Below, one piece after another: positions 34,387-42,876 of a DNA stretch of 64,000 nt (positions are counted from its first letter, which is position 1; every line of letters begins with the position of its first letter). Made by a program: the position numbers and the translations under genes. The notes under the pieces were generated by a model. It was not told where the DNA came from and made no database searches. It worked only from the letters and a program-made list of their open reading frames with translations. Source of the stretch: Mucilaginibacter endophyticus. Its GTDB lineage: Bacteria > Bacteroidota > Bacteroidia > Sphingobacteriales > Sphingobacteriaceae. Location of the stretch: assembly GCF_003351025.1 (NCBI RefSeq), contig NZ_QPCG01000002.1, positions 372,001 through 436,000 of the forward strand, read 5' to 3'.

Positions 34387-34599
34387 ATGCAGCAACAGCC
34401 CAACAACCCTTTACATGGCAAAACGCTTGAGATGATACTCAATGAACTGGTAGCTCATTTTGGCTGGAAGGAACTGGGTATTCGGATCAGGATTAATTGC
34501 TTTAATGATAACCCGAGTGTAAAATCAAGCCTCAAGTTTTTGAGAAAAACCGATTGGGCAAGGAAGAAGGTGGAAGACTTGTATCTGGAGATAGCGTGA
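34387..34599 (+). CDS. VF530/DUF2132 family small protein
   Basis: 70 residues from ATG 34387. The pattern [20 protein letters not shown], then [14 protein letters not shown] and [20 protein letters not shown], is that of VF530, a small helical protein with a structure from Vibrio; DNA binding is proposed from the fold. Cytoplasmic. It is alone on the plus strand between the kinase and helicase-like genes. In-frame codons before 34387 do not match the family start. Confidence 0.85.
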   Translation: MQQQPNNPLHGKTLEMILNELVAHFGWKELGIRIRINCFNDNPSVKSSLKFLRKTDWARKKVEDLYLEIA

Positions 34600-34671
34600 T
34601 ATTACTAAAGTTAAGACTTACGAAGTTTTAAAAACTTCGTAAATCTGGGCAGAACTTAAAGGTGGAATTTC

Positions 34672-35970
34672 TTACCCGTGCTTTTTCTTCTTATTCATTT
34701 TAGCCTTGGTACTGGCGCTCAGGTTATATGTTTTGGCGTTTGACGCCTTTTTTTCGTGGAAGGCTTCACCAACGCCGGCAGGTTTCTTATCTTCCTTTGC
34801 ATCCGTTTTCTTCGGCTTCGATTCGGTTACAATCACCAGGTCTTCGGGCAACTCAGCTACCTGAATCTTATGTCCAATTAGCTGCTCAATCTTTTTTACC
34901 TGCCCCAATTCAATATCGGTAGCAAAGGTCATGGCCAGCGTTTCTTCTTCACTATCAGGGCTATGATTTACTATGCGACTAATAAACACCTCGTTATCTG
35001 CCGGCAAATCAAACTGAATCAGGAAAGGGATATCACTTAGATTAAGCTCTTCCTCGTTTTCGTTAGTAACGATTAGGATTCTCGTAGCCGGATCAGCTTT
35101 AAAATCTTCAATATTTTTAAAACCTTTGGTGTCGAAGAACTTTGGGTTCAAGTATGCCACACCTGTACGTAAGCGACTTTTAAGGCTTTGAAAAACCTTT
35201 TCGGCAGTTGTTTGGGTATTTACAAACACAACCGTTTTTGTAAACAGCTCTTCGTCATACATAAACAAATTGAGCAGGTTTAGCTTAGTGCCAAAGTTGG
35301 GCACATTGTATAAAAGCTGCTCGTGCGTTTCAATAACGGTATCACTTAATTCGTCAACCTCAATTATAGCAGGATCTCTCATAAACGGATCAAGCATTTT
35401 TTCCAGTTTAGCGTGAATAACCTCGGTAAACACAAGGTGCTGTGCTTTATCAATGCTATTGGCAAGTTCAACAACGGGTAATTGTAAGCCCTTTTTTACT
35501 ATCTGGTCGGCATCATCAACTACCAGCAGGTCAACTTTATTTAAATTCAAAGCCAATTTGAGGTAAATAGCCCTTGCCCTGTCGGGGGTGGCCACAACAA
35601 TATCAGCGCCGTCGGCTAAGTCATCCATCTGGCTTTCAAAGCCGGGGGTAACATATAAACCAACTATGCGGATAGATTTATTTTTATTGAGACGGTCAAA
35701 CTGCTCAATAACCGCAAATACGTTTTCTTTTTCAGGCACAAGTATCAACACACGCGGAACACCTTCCGGAGCATAGTTGAAGCGGTTTAAAACACCTAAC
35801 ACATAGGTAGTGGTTTTTCCGCTACCTTCGGGGCCAATAGCTATAATGTCCTGCCCACCAATTATACGGTTGATGGTTTTTAGCTGCAACTCTTTAGGGT
35901 TTGTAAAACCTACTTCATTTACAGAACGTAACAGTTGCTTATTAAGCTTCAATTTATCAGACCACGCCAT
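34672..35970 (-). CDS. divergent DEAD-box helicase-like protein
   Basis: 432 residues with the layout of a DEAD-box RNA helicase: Q-motif region (GFTNPKELQLKTINRI), Walker A GPEGSGKTTT (~43-52), RecA domain 2 with VVFVNTQTTAEKVF, and a basic C-terminal tail rich in Lys. Several catalytic motifs are altered: motif II is VVDDADQI in place of DEAD, motif III SAT is FTE, and the motif VI HRxGRxGR region reads SRIVNHSPDSEEE. ATP binding is likely, unwinding doubtful. I infer an RNA-binding or ribosome-related role. It is alone, about 80 bases from truA. Confidence 0.82.
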   Translation of the reverse strand: MAWSDKLKLNKQLLRSVNEVGFTNPKELQLKTINRIIGGQDIIAIGPEGSGKTTTYVLGVLNRFNYAPEGVPRVLILVPEKENVFAVIEQFDRLNKNKSIRIVGLYVTPGFESQMDDLADGADIVVATPDRARAIYLKLALNLNKVDLLVVDDADQIVKKGLQLPVVELANSIDKAQHLVFTEVIHAKLEKMLDPFMRDPAIIEVDELSDTVIETHEQLLYNVPNFGTKLNLLNLFMYDEELFTKTVVFVNTQTTAEKVFQSLKSRLRTGVAYLNPKFFDTKGFKNIEDFKADPATRILIVTNENEEELNLSDIPFLIQFDLPADNEVFISRIVNHSPDSEEETLAMTFATDIELGQVKKIEQLIGHKIQVAELPEDLVIVTESKPKKTDAKEDKKPAGVGEAFHEKKASNAKTYNLSASTKAKMNKKKKHG

Positions 35971-36052
35971 CAGGATATTTATTAAAAATTAAAATGAGGG
36001 TGCAAAAGTACCAAATTACCGCGTCATATTTTTAAAAATCAGCAGATAAGCG

Positions 36053-36850
36053 TTATAGGGGATACCAATCGGCACCGTTAAGTAATGAAAAGGCCGACCG
36101 CGGTTCGAGATCAAGATAGCGATAAGTTACTTTTGAAAGGTATAAGCCCTGAGGATGGGCAGGTATAATGATTTTTGGTGTTTGTTTATTGGCAAGATAA
36201 AATTCAAATTCATCAGTACTCATCTTCCCCTGTCCAATTTCAAGCAAGCGCCCTACAGTAATTCTGATCATCTTATACAAAAAGCGATTGGCAGTAATAT
36301 TAAACCTCAGTTTACTGCCATTGCCGTCAATATAAAGCCCGGCAGATTTCACGTGACAAATAGTATGCTCTATTTTATCGGGCGTTTTACATAAGGCGCG
36401 GTAATCATTATAATTTGGCAGAATAGAAACCGCCTTTTTCATCGCATCCAGGTCGAGATCCTGGTCGGAATAATGTGAACTGAAACGGCTCAGGAAGGGA
36501 TCTTTATAATTATGGATGAAATAATCGTATGATCGGATCACGCCATCAAAACGGGCATGCGGATCGCCCTGCATCGGGATAATATCAAATACAGCAATAT
36601 CATCAGGAAGCAGTTTATTTAGCCGGAACAACAGATCAAAGTCTAAATTATCGTCAATATCGGCGTGAAAAAAATACTGACTTGCATGTACTTTCGCATC
36701 GGTACGGCCACAGCCATTAATGGCTACGGGATGTTTCAGAATTTTCTCGAGGGCTGTTTCAATTACCTCCTGTACAGTAATTGCTTTTGAAAGCTTTTGC
36801 CAGCCCGAATACCTTGCACCATGATAGCCAATATGAAAAAAGTAACGCAT
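36053..36850 (-). CDS. truA: tRNA pseudouridine synthase A family
   Basis: 265 residues. TruA isomerises uridines 38-40 of the tRNA anticodon arm. Starts MRYFFHIGYHGARYSGWQ, and the catalytic Asp lies in GCGRTDAKVHASQ; most TruA have Gly after the RTDA where Lys stands here, so this is a divergent member or a paralogue. ITANRFLYKMIRITVGRLLE and PAHPQGLYL near the C-terminus are standard family blocks. Gene symbol likely but a second TruA in the genome would question it. Confidence 0.83.
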   Translation of the reverse strand: MRYFFHIGYHGARYSGWQKLSKAITVQEVIETALEKILKHPVAINGCGRTDAKVHASQYFFHADIDDNLDFDLLFRLNKLLPDDIAVFDIIPMQGDPHARFDGVIRSYDYFIHNYKDPFLSRFSSHYSDQDLDLDAMKKAVSILPNYNDYRALCKTPDKIEHTICHVKSAGLYIDGNGSKLRFNITANRFLYKMIRITVGRLLEIGQGKMSTDEFEFYLANKQTPKIIIPAHPQGLYLSKVTYRYLDLEPRSAFSLLNGADWYPL

Positions 36851-36909
36851 TATTATTTATAAGTATAGTTTCAAAAATGCAGATTATTTTAGGAATACTG
36901 CATAAAACA

Positions 36910-36939
36910 AAAGCCCAATGTAATTAAACACCGGGCTTT
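36910..36939 (-). terminator. terminator of the CDGSH gene
   Basis: AAAGCCC (36910-36916) and GGGCTTT (36933-36939), 16-base loop, with T on the minus strand after the stem (TTTTGTTTTATG). Downstream of the 36960 gene. Confidence 0.7.
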
Positions 36940-36959
36940 ATGTATATAAAAACAATTGT

Positions 36960-37184
36960 TTATACTTTTTTCGGTGGAAGATCAAAGGCAATGGCATTAT
37001 GCTCAAAATGGCCTTTGTGAGAGCCATCGCAAAATGGTTTGTTAGCTGATAAACCGCAACGGCAGATAGATACTACTGTACGGCCTTGCAAACCGTAAGC
37101 ATTGCCCTGCATATCCACAATTTCAAAATCGCCTTCTATTTTAACCGAACCGTTATTATTAATGGTAAGTTTAGTTTTCTCCAT
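36960..37184 (-). CDS. CDGSH iron-sulfur domain protein
   Basis: 74 residues. The CDGSH motif is ICRCGLSANKPFCDGSHK, with three Cys and one His as ligands of a [2Fe-2S] cluster. N-terminal half contains INNNGSVKIEGDFEIVD, giving the beta-cradle. Cytoplasmic, redox or cluster transfer protein; partner unknown. Ends in a terminator at 36910. Confidence 0.9.
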   Translation of the reverse strand: MEKTKLTINNNGSVKIEGDFEIVDMQGNAYGLQGRTVVSICRCGLSANKPFCDGSHKGHFEHNAIAFDLPPKKV

Positions 37185-37283
37185 GTCTTAAATTTTGCGC
37201 AAAGTTAAAATATGGCATCAGCCTCAACGGGTTTATTTGTTATTTAGAAGTGTTCCTGATTGGATAAAATGGGGGAGGTTATT

Positions 37284-37511
37284 CTAATTAAATGATTGGT
37301 TAAACGCAACCAGAACCTGTAAAAAAACATCCCTGTCGAGGGCAAAAGAAGCAGGTTGTTCAGGTTTTACAGGTTTGCCGTTTTTTATTTTGAGTGGAAA
37401 CAGGGCGATAAAATCGCGAATAGTAATTTCATACCTCAGCATAGGGTCATGACGGTGGATCTCTTCCAGCCTCATTTCAAAAAGGGAAACGCTTAGCGGG
37501 TCTGCAATCAT
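37284..37511 (-). CDS. small hypothetical protein
   Basis: 75 residues, cytoplasmic, unrecognised. It contains RLEEIHRHDPMLRYEITIRD, then FIALFPLKI and VFLQVLVAFNQSFN. Intact frame with ATG and a hydrophobic-polar pattern of helices. Lies behind the CDGSH gene on the same strand with ~100 bases between. Real by coding look, function unknown. Confidence 0.5.
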   Translation of the reverse strand: MIADPLSVSLFEMRLEEIHRHDPMLRYEITIRDFIALFPLKIKNGKPVKPEQPASFALDRDVFLQVLVAFNQSFN

Positions 37512-37658
37512 ATTTCAAAACTACTGTTTGTTTATCTCAACGCAGTAAAATATCAACCATAAATGACAAACTTATGATACGTAAAAATGCCTTCAGCAAT
37601 CGATTCCGCATAAATTTGTGAAACAGGCTACCGCCTTTTACATCATAAAATATACACT

Positions 37659-38690
37659 ATGGAATACAGACAATTAGGTGCATCCGGCCTGCGGGTGCCT
37701 ATCTTAAGTTTCGGCACTGCCACATTTGGCGGCGGCAACGAATTTTTTAAGGCCTGGGGCAACACCCAGGTTGATGAGGCAAAAAAGCTGATCAATATTT
37801 GCCTTGATGCCGGTGTTAATTTATTTGATACGGCCAATGTTTACTCGCAAGGTACCTCTGAAGAAATATTGGGCAAAGCGTTGGAAGGCATTCGTAACGA
37901 GGTGCTAATTTCTACCAAGGCTACATTTACTATGGGGCAGGGTGTTAACGACTTCGGTTCGTCCCGCTATCACCTGATCAAATCGGCAGAAGATAGTCTT
38001 CGTCGTTTAAATACCGACAGGATAGATATTTACCACATGCACGGTTTTGATGCCAATACGCCTGTTGAAGAAACATTAAGAGCGCTTGATGACCTGGTAA
38101 CCAGTGGTAAAGTACGATACATTGCCTGCTCTAATTTTTCGGGCTGGCATTTGATGAAATCGCTTTCGGTATCTGAAAGATATGGATGGAGCCGTTACGT
38201 AGCCCACCAGGCATATTACTCACTGCTTAACCGCGAATTTGAATGGGAATTGATGCCATTAGGGATCGACCAGAAAGTAAGCACTATTGTATGGAGCCCG
38301 CTATCATCAGGCCAACTAAGCGGTAAATTCAGGAGAGGAGCGCCAATTCCGGAAAGTTCAAGAACGGTACAGGGTGGTGCGCATGGCCCGGCAACAAACT
38401 TTGACCATTTATATAATATTGTTGACGCGCTTGATGAAGTTGCCGAAGAAACCGGCAAATCTGTAGCGCAGGTAGCGCTGAACTGGTTATTGCAGAGGCC
38501 AACAGTAGCTAACCTGGTAATTGGTGCACGTAACGAAGAACAACTTAAGCAAAACCTTGGTGCTATAGGATGGAATTTAACCCTCGATCAGGTTAAAAAA
38601 CTGGATGCGGCCAGCGAGGTTGATCCAATATATCCGTACTGGCACCAGCGCCAGAATTTAAAACTGGTTCCGTTGCCGATACAATATTAA
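37659..38690 (+). CDS. aldo/keto reductase
   Basis: 343 residues, an (alpha/beta)8 NADPH-dependent oxidoreductase of the AKR superfamily (YghZ/Kv-beta-like group). LGASGLRVPILSFGTATFGG at the start, catalytic Asp in NLFDTANVYSQGTSEEILG with the Tyr in VYSQG, Lys in LISTKATF, and His in DIYHMHGFD; cofactor region SPLSSGQLSGKFRRG and VIGARNEEQLKQNL. Substrate cannot be inferred. Single gene, with its own terminator at 38721. Confidence 0.92.
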   Translation: MEYRQLGASGLRVPILSFGTATFGGGNEFFKAWGNTQVDEAKKLINICLDAGVNLFDTANVYSQGTSEEILGKALEGIRNEVLISTKATFTMGQGVNDFGSSRYHLIKSAEDSLRRLNTDRIDIYHMHGFDANTPVEETLRALDDLVTSGKVRYIACSNFSGWHLMKSLSVSERYGWSRYVAHQAYYSLLNREFEWELMPLGIDQKVSTIVWSPLSSGQLSGKFRRGAPIPESSRTVQGGAHGPATNFDHLYNIVDALDEVAEETGKSVAQVALNWLLQRPTVANLVIGARNEEQLKQNLGAIGWNLTLDQVKKLDAASEVDPIYPYWHQRQNLKLVPLPIQY

Positions 38691-38720
38691 GTACCGACAT
38701 AGGTTTTATAACCTTGATTC

Positions 38721-38753
38721 AAAAAAGCTTACGTAAAACTACGTAGGCTTTTT
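38721..38753 (+). terminator. intrinsic terminator after aldo/keto reductase
   Basis: AAAAAAGC-TTACGTA, loop AAAC, TACGTAG-GCTTTTT: perfect inner stem plus A/T outer pairs. Confidence 0.85.
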
Positions 38754-38870
38754 GCTTTAAATACGTATCACTACGCTGGTTAAATTGCAGGCGTTGATTT
38801 AATTTCATCCCGTTGAGTAAAGTACCCCATTTACATCATCTAAACTTATCATAATTAAATCCTGCAACCA

Positions 38871-39689
38871 ATGATCAAAAAACAGTACCTCAAAGAAACA
38901 GTGATAGCGGCAACCCAACAAAAGGGCAGCGCCTCAAACAACCAGAAAGAAGTAGCTAAAATTCAAAGCTGGCTTAACTTGTATGCTGTTACCAACCCTT
39001 CCGCAGGAACAGCAACAGGCATTGATGGCAGCTTTGGCTCCGGAACGGAAACGGCAGTTAAGAATTTCCAAAAAGCGAAAAACCTTCCACAAACAGGCAT
39101 TGTTGACAGCAGCGTTTTCTCGGCCCTATCTCAACCTATGACAAACGCGTTTAAAAGTCCCGTTGCCGGTACCGGATTAAGAGAATTGATTGTAAATACG
39201 GCAATGCAGCACTTAAGCAACGCACCGTTTGAACTTGTAATTAAAGGCCAAAGTAATAGCGGTCCCTGGGTACGGGCTTATATGGATAATAACGAAGGCA
39301 CCGAATGGTTCTGGTGCATGGGCTTTGTACAAACCATCATTGATCAGGCCGCAAGCCAACTTGGAAAAGATTTCCGGACGGTGATGCCGCTTACCTATAG
39401 TTGTGATACCGTAGGCACTACGGGCATTAGTAAAGGTTTGTTAAGCCGTGTCGCGACAGTAAGAGCCAATCCATCTATAGTTAAACCGGGCGATATCTTC
39501 CTGGTTCAAAAAACACCTAACGACTGGTTTCACACAGGTCTTGTAACCGGCGTTCATGGTGATCTTTTTGAAACCATTGAGGGAAACACAAACACAGATG
39601 GAAGCAGCAACGGAAATGGCGTATATAAAAGGGTACGTAACTTCCAAGCCTCAAAACTGGATGTATTTTCAATACAGCCACTTGTATAA
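38871..39689 (+). CDS. CHAP-like peptidase with peptidoglycan-binding domain
   Basis: 272 residues. A PG_binding_1 domain covers ~25-85 (VAKIQSWLNLYAV, GIDGSFGSGTETAVKNFQ). The C-terminal ~150 residues resemble a CHAP/NlpC cysteine peptidase: Cys in EWFWCMGFVQTII, His in DWFHTGLVTGV and an acid in FETIEGNTNTDG. It would cut cell-wall peptide or amide bonds. The N-terminus (MIKKQYLKETVIAATQQ) has no clear secretion signal, so it may be an endolysin-like or toxin-system effector, or act after lysis. Between two terminators, so monocistronic. Confidence 0.78.
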   Translation: MIKKQYLKETVIAATQQKGSASNNQKEVAKIQSWLNLYAVTNPSAGTATGIDGSFGSGTETAVKNFQKAKNLPQTGIVDSSVFSALSQPMTNAFKSPVAGTGLRELIVNTAMQHLSNAPFELVIKGQSNSGPWVRAYMDNNEGTEWFWCMGFVQTIIDQAASQLGKDFRTVMPLTYSCDTVGTTGISKGLLSRVATVRANPSIVKPGDIFLVQKTPNDWFHTGLVTGVHGDLFETIEGNTNTDGSSNGNGVYKRVRNFQASKLDVFSIQPLV

Positions 39690-39716
39690 CGCTTTCCTGC
39701 AATTAATACCCCCTTG

Positions 39717-39744
39717 AGCCCCTTTAATGGGGCTTTCTGTTTTT
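39717..39744 (+). terminator. terminator after CHAP-like gene
   Basis: AGCCCC, loop TTTAAT, GGGGCT, then TTCTGTTTTT. Confidence 0.8.
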
Positions 39745-39745
39745 G

Positions 39746-39828
39746 GAGCTTAAAGCCGAAGGCGGAAAGCTTAAAGCTATTGAATGTCTAATACAGTCTT
39801 TTTGCCTTAAGCGTTCCGCTTTCAGCTC
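39746..39828. repeat. imperfect inverted repeat, AAAGC-rich
   Basis: A left arm at 39746-39777 (GAGCTTAAAGCC...GCTTAAAGC) is imperfectly complementary to 39804-39828 (GCCTTAAGCG...CAGCTC). It lies in the gap before the oxidoreductase gene and resembles degraded interspersed repeats. Confidence 0.4.
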
Positions 39829-39964
39829 AATTAAGTAACAGTTAAATTACAATTGCTTCATAAAAAAATTGCCCGATAGCTTTAGCCCTTTATAAATCTT
39901 AGCTAATTTGCGGCGCGGCCCGCCGGGGTACGCGTATTAAAACCCAATTAACCTGTTTTGAAAA

Positions 39965-41296
39965 ATGATTAACCGTAGAAAGTTTATTCAATCAACCGCT
40001 GTTGCGGGTACAAGTTTTCTGCTTGCGCCACAACTATCAAAAGCTGCCGGATTTTTTAAGGGATCGCCCAACGAAAAAGTAGTATTAGGCATGATGGGGA
40101 CCAATAGCCGTGGCCTGTACCTTGCCCAAAGCTTTGCCAAATTGCCTAACGTGGAGATTGGATATATCTGCGATGTGGACTCAAATGTAGTTGCTAAAAC
40201 GATTGACGCGATCTACAAGCAAACAGGCAAAAAGCCGCAGGGCTTAACAGATATCCGCAAAATGTTGGAGATAAAAGATATCGACGCGGTTGTTGTAGCT
40301 CCTCCGGATCATTGGCACGCCCCCGCGACTATCATGGCTTGCCAGGCAGGCAAACACGTATACGTAGAGAAACCGTGCAGCCACAACCCGCACGAAGGAG
40401 AAATGGCTGTAGAAGCAGCAAATAAGTACAAACGACTGGTACAAATGGGTAGCCAGCGCCGTTCATTTTCAAACGTGCAGGCTATGGTAAAGGAGTTGCA
40501 TGACGGCGTAATCGGTCGTACTTATTATGCGAAAGGTTGGTATACCAATCATCGCGCAAGCATTGGCAAAGGCAAACAGGTACCTGTACCTGCCAACTTA
40601 AATTATGATTTATGGCAGGGCCCGGCACCAAGAAAGCCGTATCAGGATAACCTGATCCACTATAACTGGCACTGGTTCTGGAACTGGGGCACAGGCGAGG
40701 CTTTAAACAACGGCACGCACGAACTGGATGTAATTAGATGGGGGCTGGGTGTTGATTATCCTAACAAAGTGGTATCAACCGGTGGGCGCTTCCATTTTGA
40801 TGACGACTGGCAAACTCCCGATACGCAAAATATCCTTTATAACTTCCCTAATAACACTGCTGCAGAATGGGAATGCCGTAGTTGCAATGGTTTCGAAATT
40901 GAAAAATTAAGCAGGGGAGTTGTGTTTTATGGTGATAAAGGAACCTTGTTTTATGACAGTGGTAACAGCTACCGGGTTTATGATGGCGACAACAAACTGG
41001 TAAAAGAAATTAAAGACGATACTAAAGTTGACGGCACCAACAAAGTAAGCCCTACAGAAGCGTTGGACGGCTTCCACATGAAAAACTTTGCCGACTCGAT
41101 ACGTGGAACAGATAAATTGAACTGCCCGATAGAGATTGGTTTCAAATCGACGCTATTGCCGCAATTGGGTAATATCTCATACCGTGTTGATCGGGTGCTG
41201 CACATTGATCCGAATAACGGCCATATATTAAAGGATCCCGAAGCTCAAAAGCTTTGGAGCCGTGACTATGAGAAGGGCTGGGAGGTAAAGGTTTAA
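39965..41296 (+). CDS. Gfo/Idh/MocA family oxidoreductase, Tat-exported
   Basis: 443 residues. The N-terminus NRRKFIQSTAVAGTSFLLAP is a twin-arginine signal, so it folds in the cytoplasm with its NAD cofactor and acts in the periplasm. Rossmann domain with LGMMGTNSRGLYLAQSFAKL and the family EKPCSHNPHEGE motif (Lys in VEKP); substrate region NLIHYNWHWFWNWGTGEALN and the TELDVIRWGL-type NNGTHELDVI block. Next to a DUF1080 protein, a common pair in Bacteroidota for 3-keto-glycoside or related sugar conversion. Confidence 0.9.
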   Translation: MINRRKFIQSTAVAGTSFLLAPQLSKAAGFFKGSPNEKVVLGMMGTNSRGLYLAQSFAKLPNVEIGYICDVDSNVVAKTIDAIYKQTGKKPQGLTDIRKMLEIKDIDAVVVAPPDHWHAPATIMACQAGKHVYVEKPCSHNPHEGEMAVEAANKYKRLVQMGSQRRSFSNVQAMVKELHDGVIGRTYYAKGWYTNHRASIGKGKQVPVPANLNYDLWQGPAPRKPYQDNLIHYNWHWFWNWGTGEALNNGTHELDVIRWGLGVDYPNKVVSTGGRFHFDDDWQTPDTQNILYNFPNNTAAEWECRSCNGFEIEKLSRGVVFYGDKGTLFYDSGNSYRVYDGDNKLVKEIKDDTKVDGTNKVSPTEALDGFHMKNFADSIRGTDKLNCPIEIGFKSTLLPQLGNISYRVDRVLHIDPNNGHILKDPEAQKLWSRDYEKGWEVKV

Positions 41297-41353
41297 CTCC
41301 TAAGCACATCGTTCCCGACGATTTTAATTTATTCAAACAAGAAAATATCGATC

Positions 41354-42715
41354 ATGAAAAAAATAATCTACCCTGCTATTATGCTATTAGCGTCGGCGGC
41401 ATTAAGTCCGGCAAGCGCGCAAACCAAGTTATTTGATGGTAAAACACTTAAAGGCTGGAAACAACTTGCCGGCTCTGCTAACTATAAAGTAGAAGACGGA
41501 GCCATAGTTGGTACCACCGTACTTAACTCTGGCAATTCATTCTTAGTTACCGAAAAAGAATACGGCAACTTCATATTGGAACTGGACGCTAAAATCGAAA
41601 GCGAACTGAGCAATTCGGGCGTGCAAACCCGCAGCCATTACGATCCGGAAGGCAATAAAGGTAAAGGCAAAGTGTATGGCAGGCAATTTGAAATAGATCC
41701 ATCGTCGCGCAAATGGACTGGCGGTATCTATGATGAGGGCAGAAGAGATTGGCTGTATCCGCTTGATCTGAACCCAAAAGCTAAGGACGCTTTTAAAGTT
41801 GGCGAATACAATCACATCAAAATTGAATGTATTGGTAATGAAATAAAAACATGGGTAAATGGCGTGCCTGCCGGCGATGTAGTTGATACTGTTGACAGCA
41901 AAGGTTTTATAGCCTTACAGGTACACGCTGTAAGTGAAGAAAAACAGGCGGGTAAAAAAGTGTATTTCAAAAACATCAACCTTAAAACCACCAATTTAAA
42001 AGCTACACCATTTCCAAAGGATGTATATGTAGTTAACCTTACGCCAAACAGCATAACAACTGCCGAAAAAGCAAACGGCTGGAAACTATTGTACGATGGC
42101 AAAACCAATACAGGCTGGCACGGTGCAACCCTTAAAGCGTTCCCTGAAAAAGGCTGGGAATATGCTAATGGCACCATGCATGTATTACCGTCTGCCGGTC
42201 AGGAAGAATCAGGTGGAGGCGATATCGTGACTAATGATAATTACAGCGCTTTTGACCTGTCGTTTGAATTTAAGCTTACGCCAGGTGCCAACAGTGGTGT
42301 TAAATATTTTGTTACACTGTCTGAAGTTACCAAAGGTTCGGCAATCGGTCTGGAATACCAGGTACTTGACGATAAACTGCACCCTGATGCCAAACTTGGC
42401 CGTGATGGTGACCGTACTTTAGCCTCGTTATATGACCTCATCAAAGCTAATAAACAAGAACGTTTTGTACACCCGATAGGGGCGTGGAATACTGGCCGCG
42501 TGGTGGTATATCCTAACAATCACGTTGAGCATTATCTAAACGGTGTTAAAGTATTGGAATATGAGCGTGGTTCAAAAGCTTTCCGCGATTTGGTAGCTAT
42601 CAGCAAATACACGATCTGGAAAAACTTCGGCGAAGCTCCTTCCGGCCATTTATTGTTGCAGGATCATGGTAACGAAGTATTTTTCAGAAGCATAAAAGTC
42701 AGGGAACTGAAGTAA
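41354..42715 (+). CDS. exported protein with two DUF1080 (3-keto-disaccharide hydrolase) domains
   Basis: 453 residues. Signal peptide (AIMLLASAALSPASAQ). Two DUF1080 modules in tandem: residues ~22-215 (TKLFDGKTLKGWKQLAG...GVQTRSHYDPEGNKG) and ~235-450 (WKLLYDGKTNTGWHGATL...SGVKYFVTLSEV). DUF1080 is a concanavalin-like fold linked to hydrolysis of 3-keto-disaccharides. The partner oxidoreductase gene ends 57 bases upstream on the same strand, so they form an operon. Substrate not known. Confidence 0.87.
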   Translation: MKKIIYPAIMLLASAALSPASAQTKLFDGKTLKGWKQLAGSANYKVEDGAIVGTTVLNSGNSFLVTEKEYGNFILELDAKIESELSNSGVQTRSHYDPEGNKGKGKVYGRQFEIDPSSRKWTGGIYDEGRRDWLYPLDLNPKAKDAFKVGEYNHIKIECIGNEIKTWVNGVPAGDVVDTVDSKGFIALQVHAVSEEKQAGKKVYFKNINLKTTNLKATPFPKDVYVVNLTPNSITTAEKANGWKLLYDGKTNTGWHGATLKAFPEKGWEYANGTMHVLPSAGQEESGGGDIVTNDNYSAFDLSFEFKLTPGANSGVKYFVTLSEVTKGSAIGLEYQVLDDKLHPDAKLGRDGDRTLASLYDLIKANKQERFVHPIGAWNTGRVVVYPNNHVEHYLNGVKVLEYERGSKAFRDLVAISKYTIWKNFGEAPSGHLLLQDHGNEVFFRSIKVRELK

Positions 42716-42726
42716 GAAATTCCATC

Positions 42727-42822
42727 ATGTCATTGCGGGGAGGAACGACGAAGCAATCTCGTAGCTATGCATCTTCGATATGCATTGGCAACGAGATTGC
42801 CACGCTGCGCTCGCAATGACAT
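42727..42822. repeat. 96-bp palindromic interspersed repeat (TGTCATTGCG family)
   Basis: Perfect 11-base ends ATGTCATTGCG/CGCAATGACAT, an inner pair GCAATCTCGT (42753-42762)/ACGAGATTGC (42791-42800) and a central ATGCAT pair. The whole can fold into one long hairpin between convergent genes. Related to the copy at 46494. Confidence 0.75.
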
Positions 42823-42876
42823 ATTTAATTAAGAGTTTAATCTCTCCCGTTATTCTTCCTTTAGAGGATTAGACGC

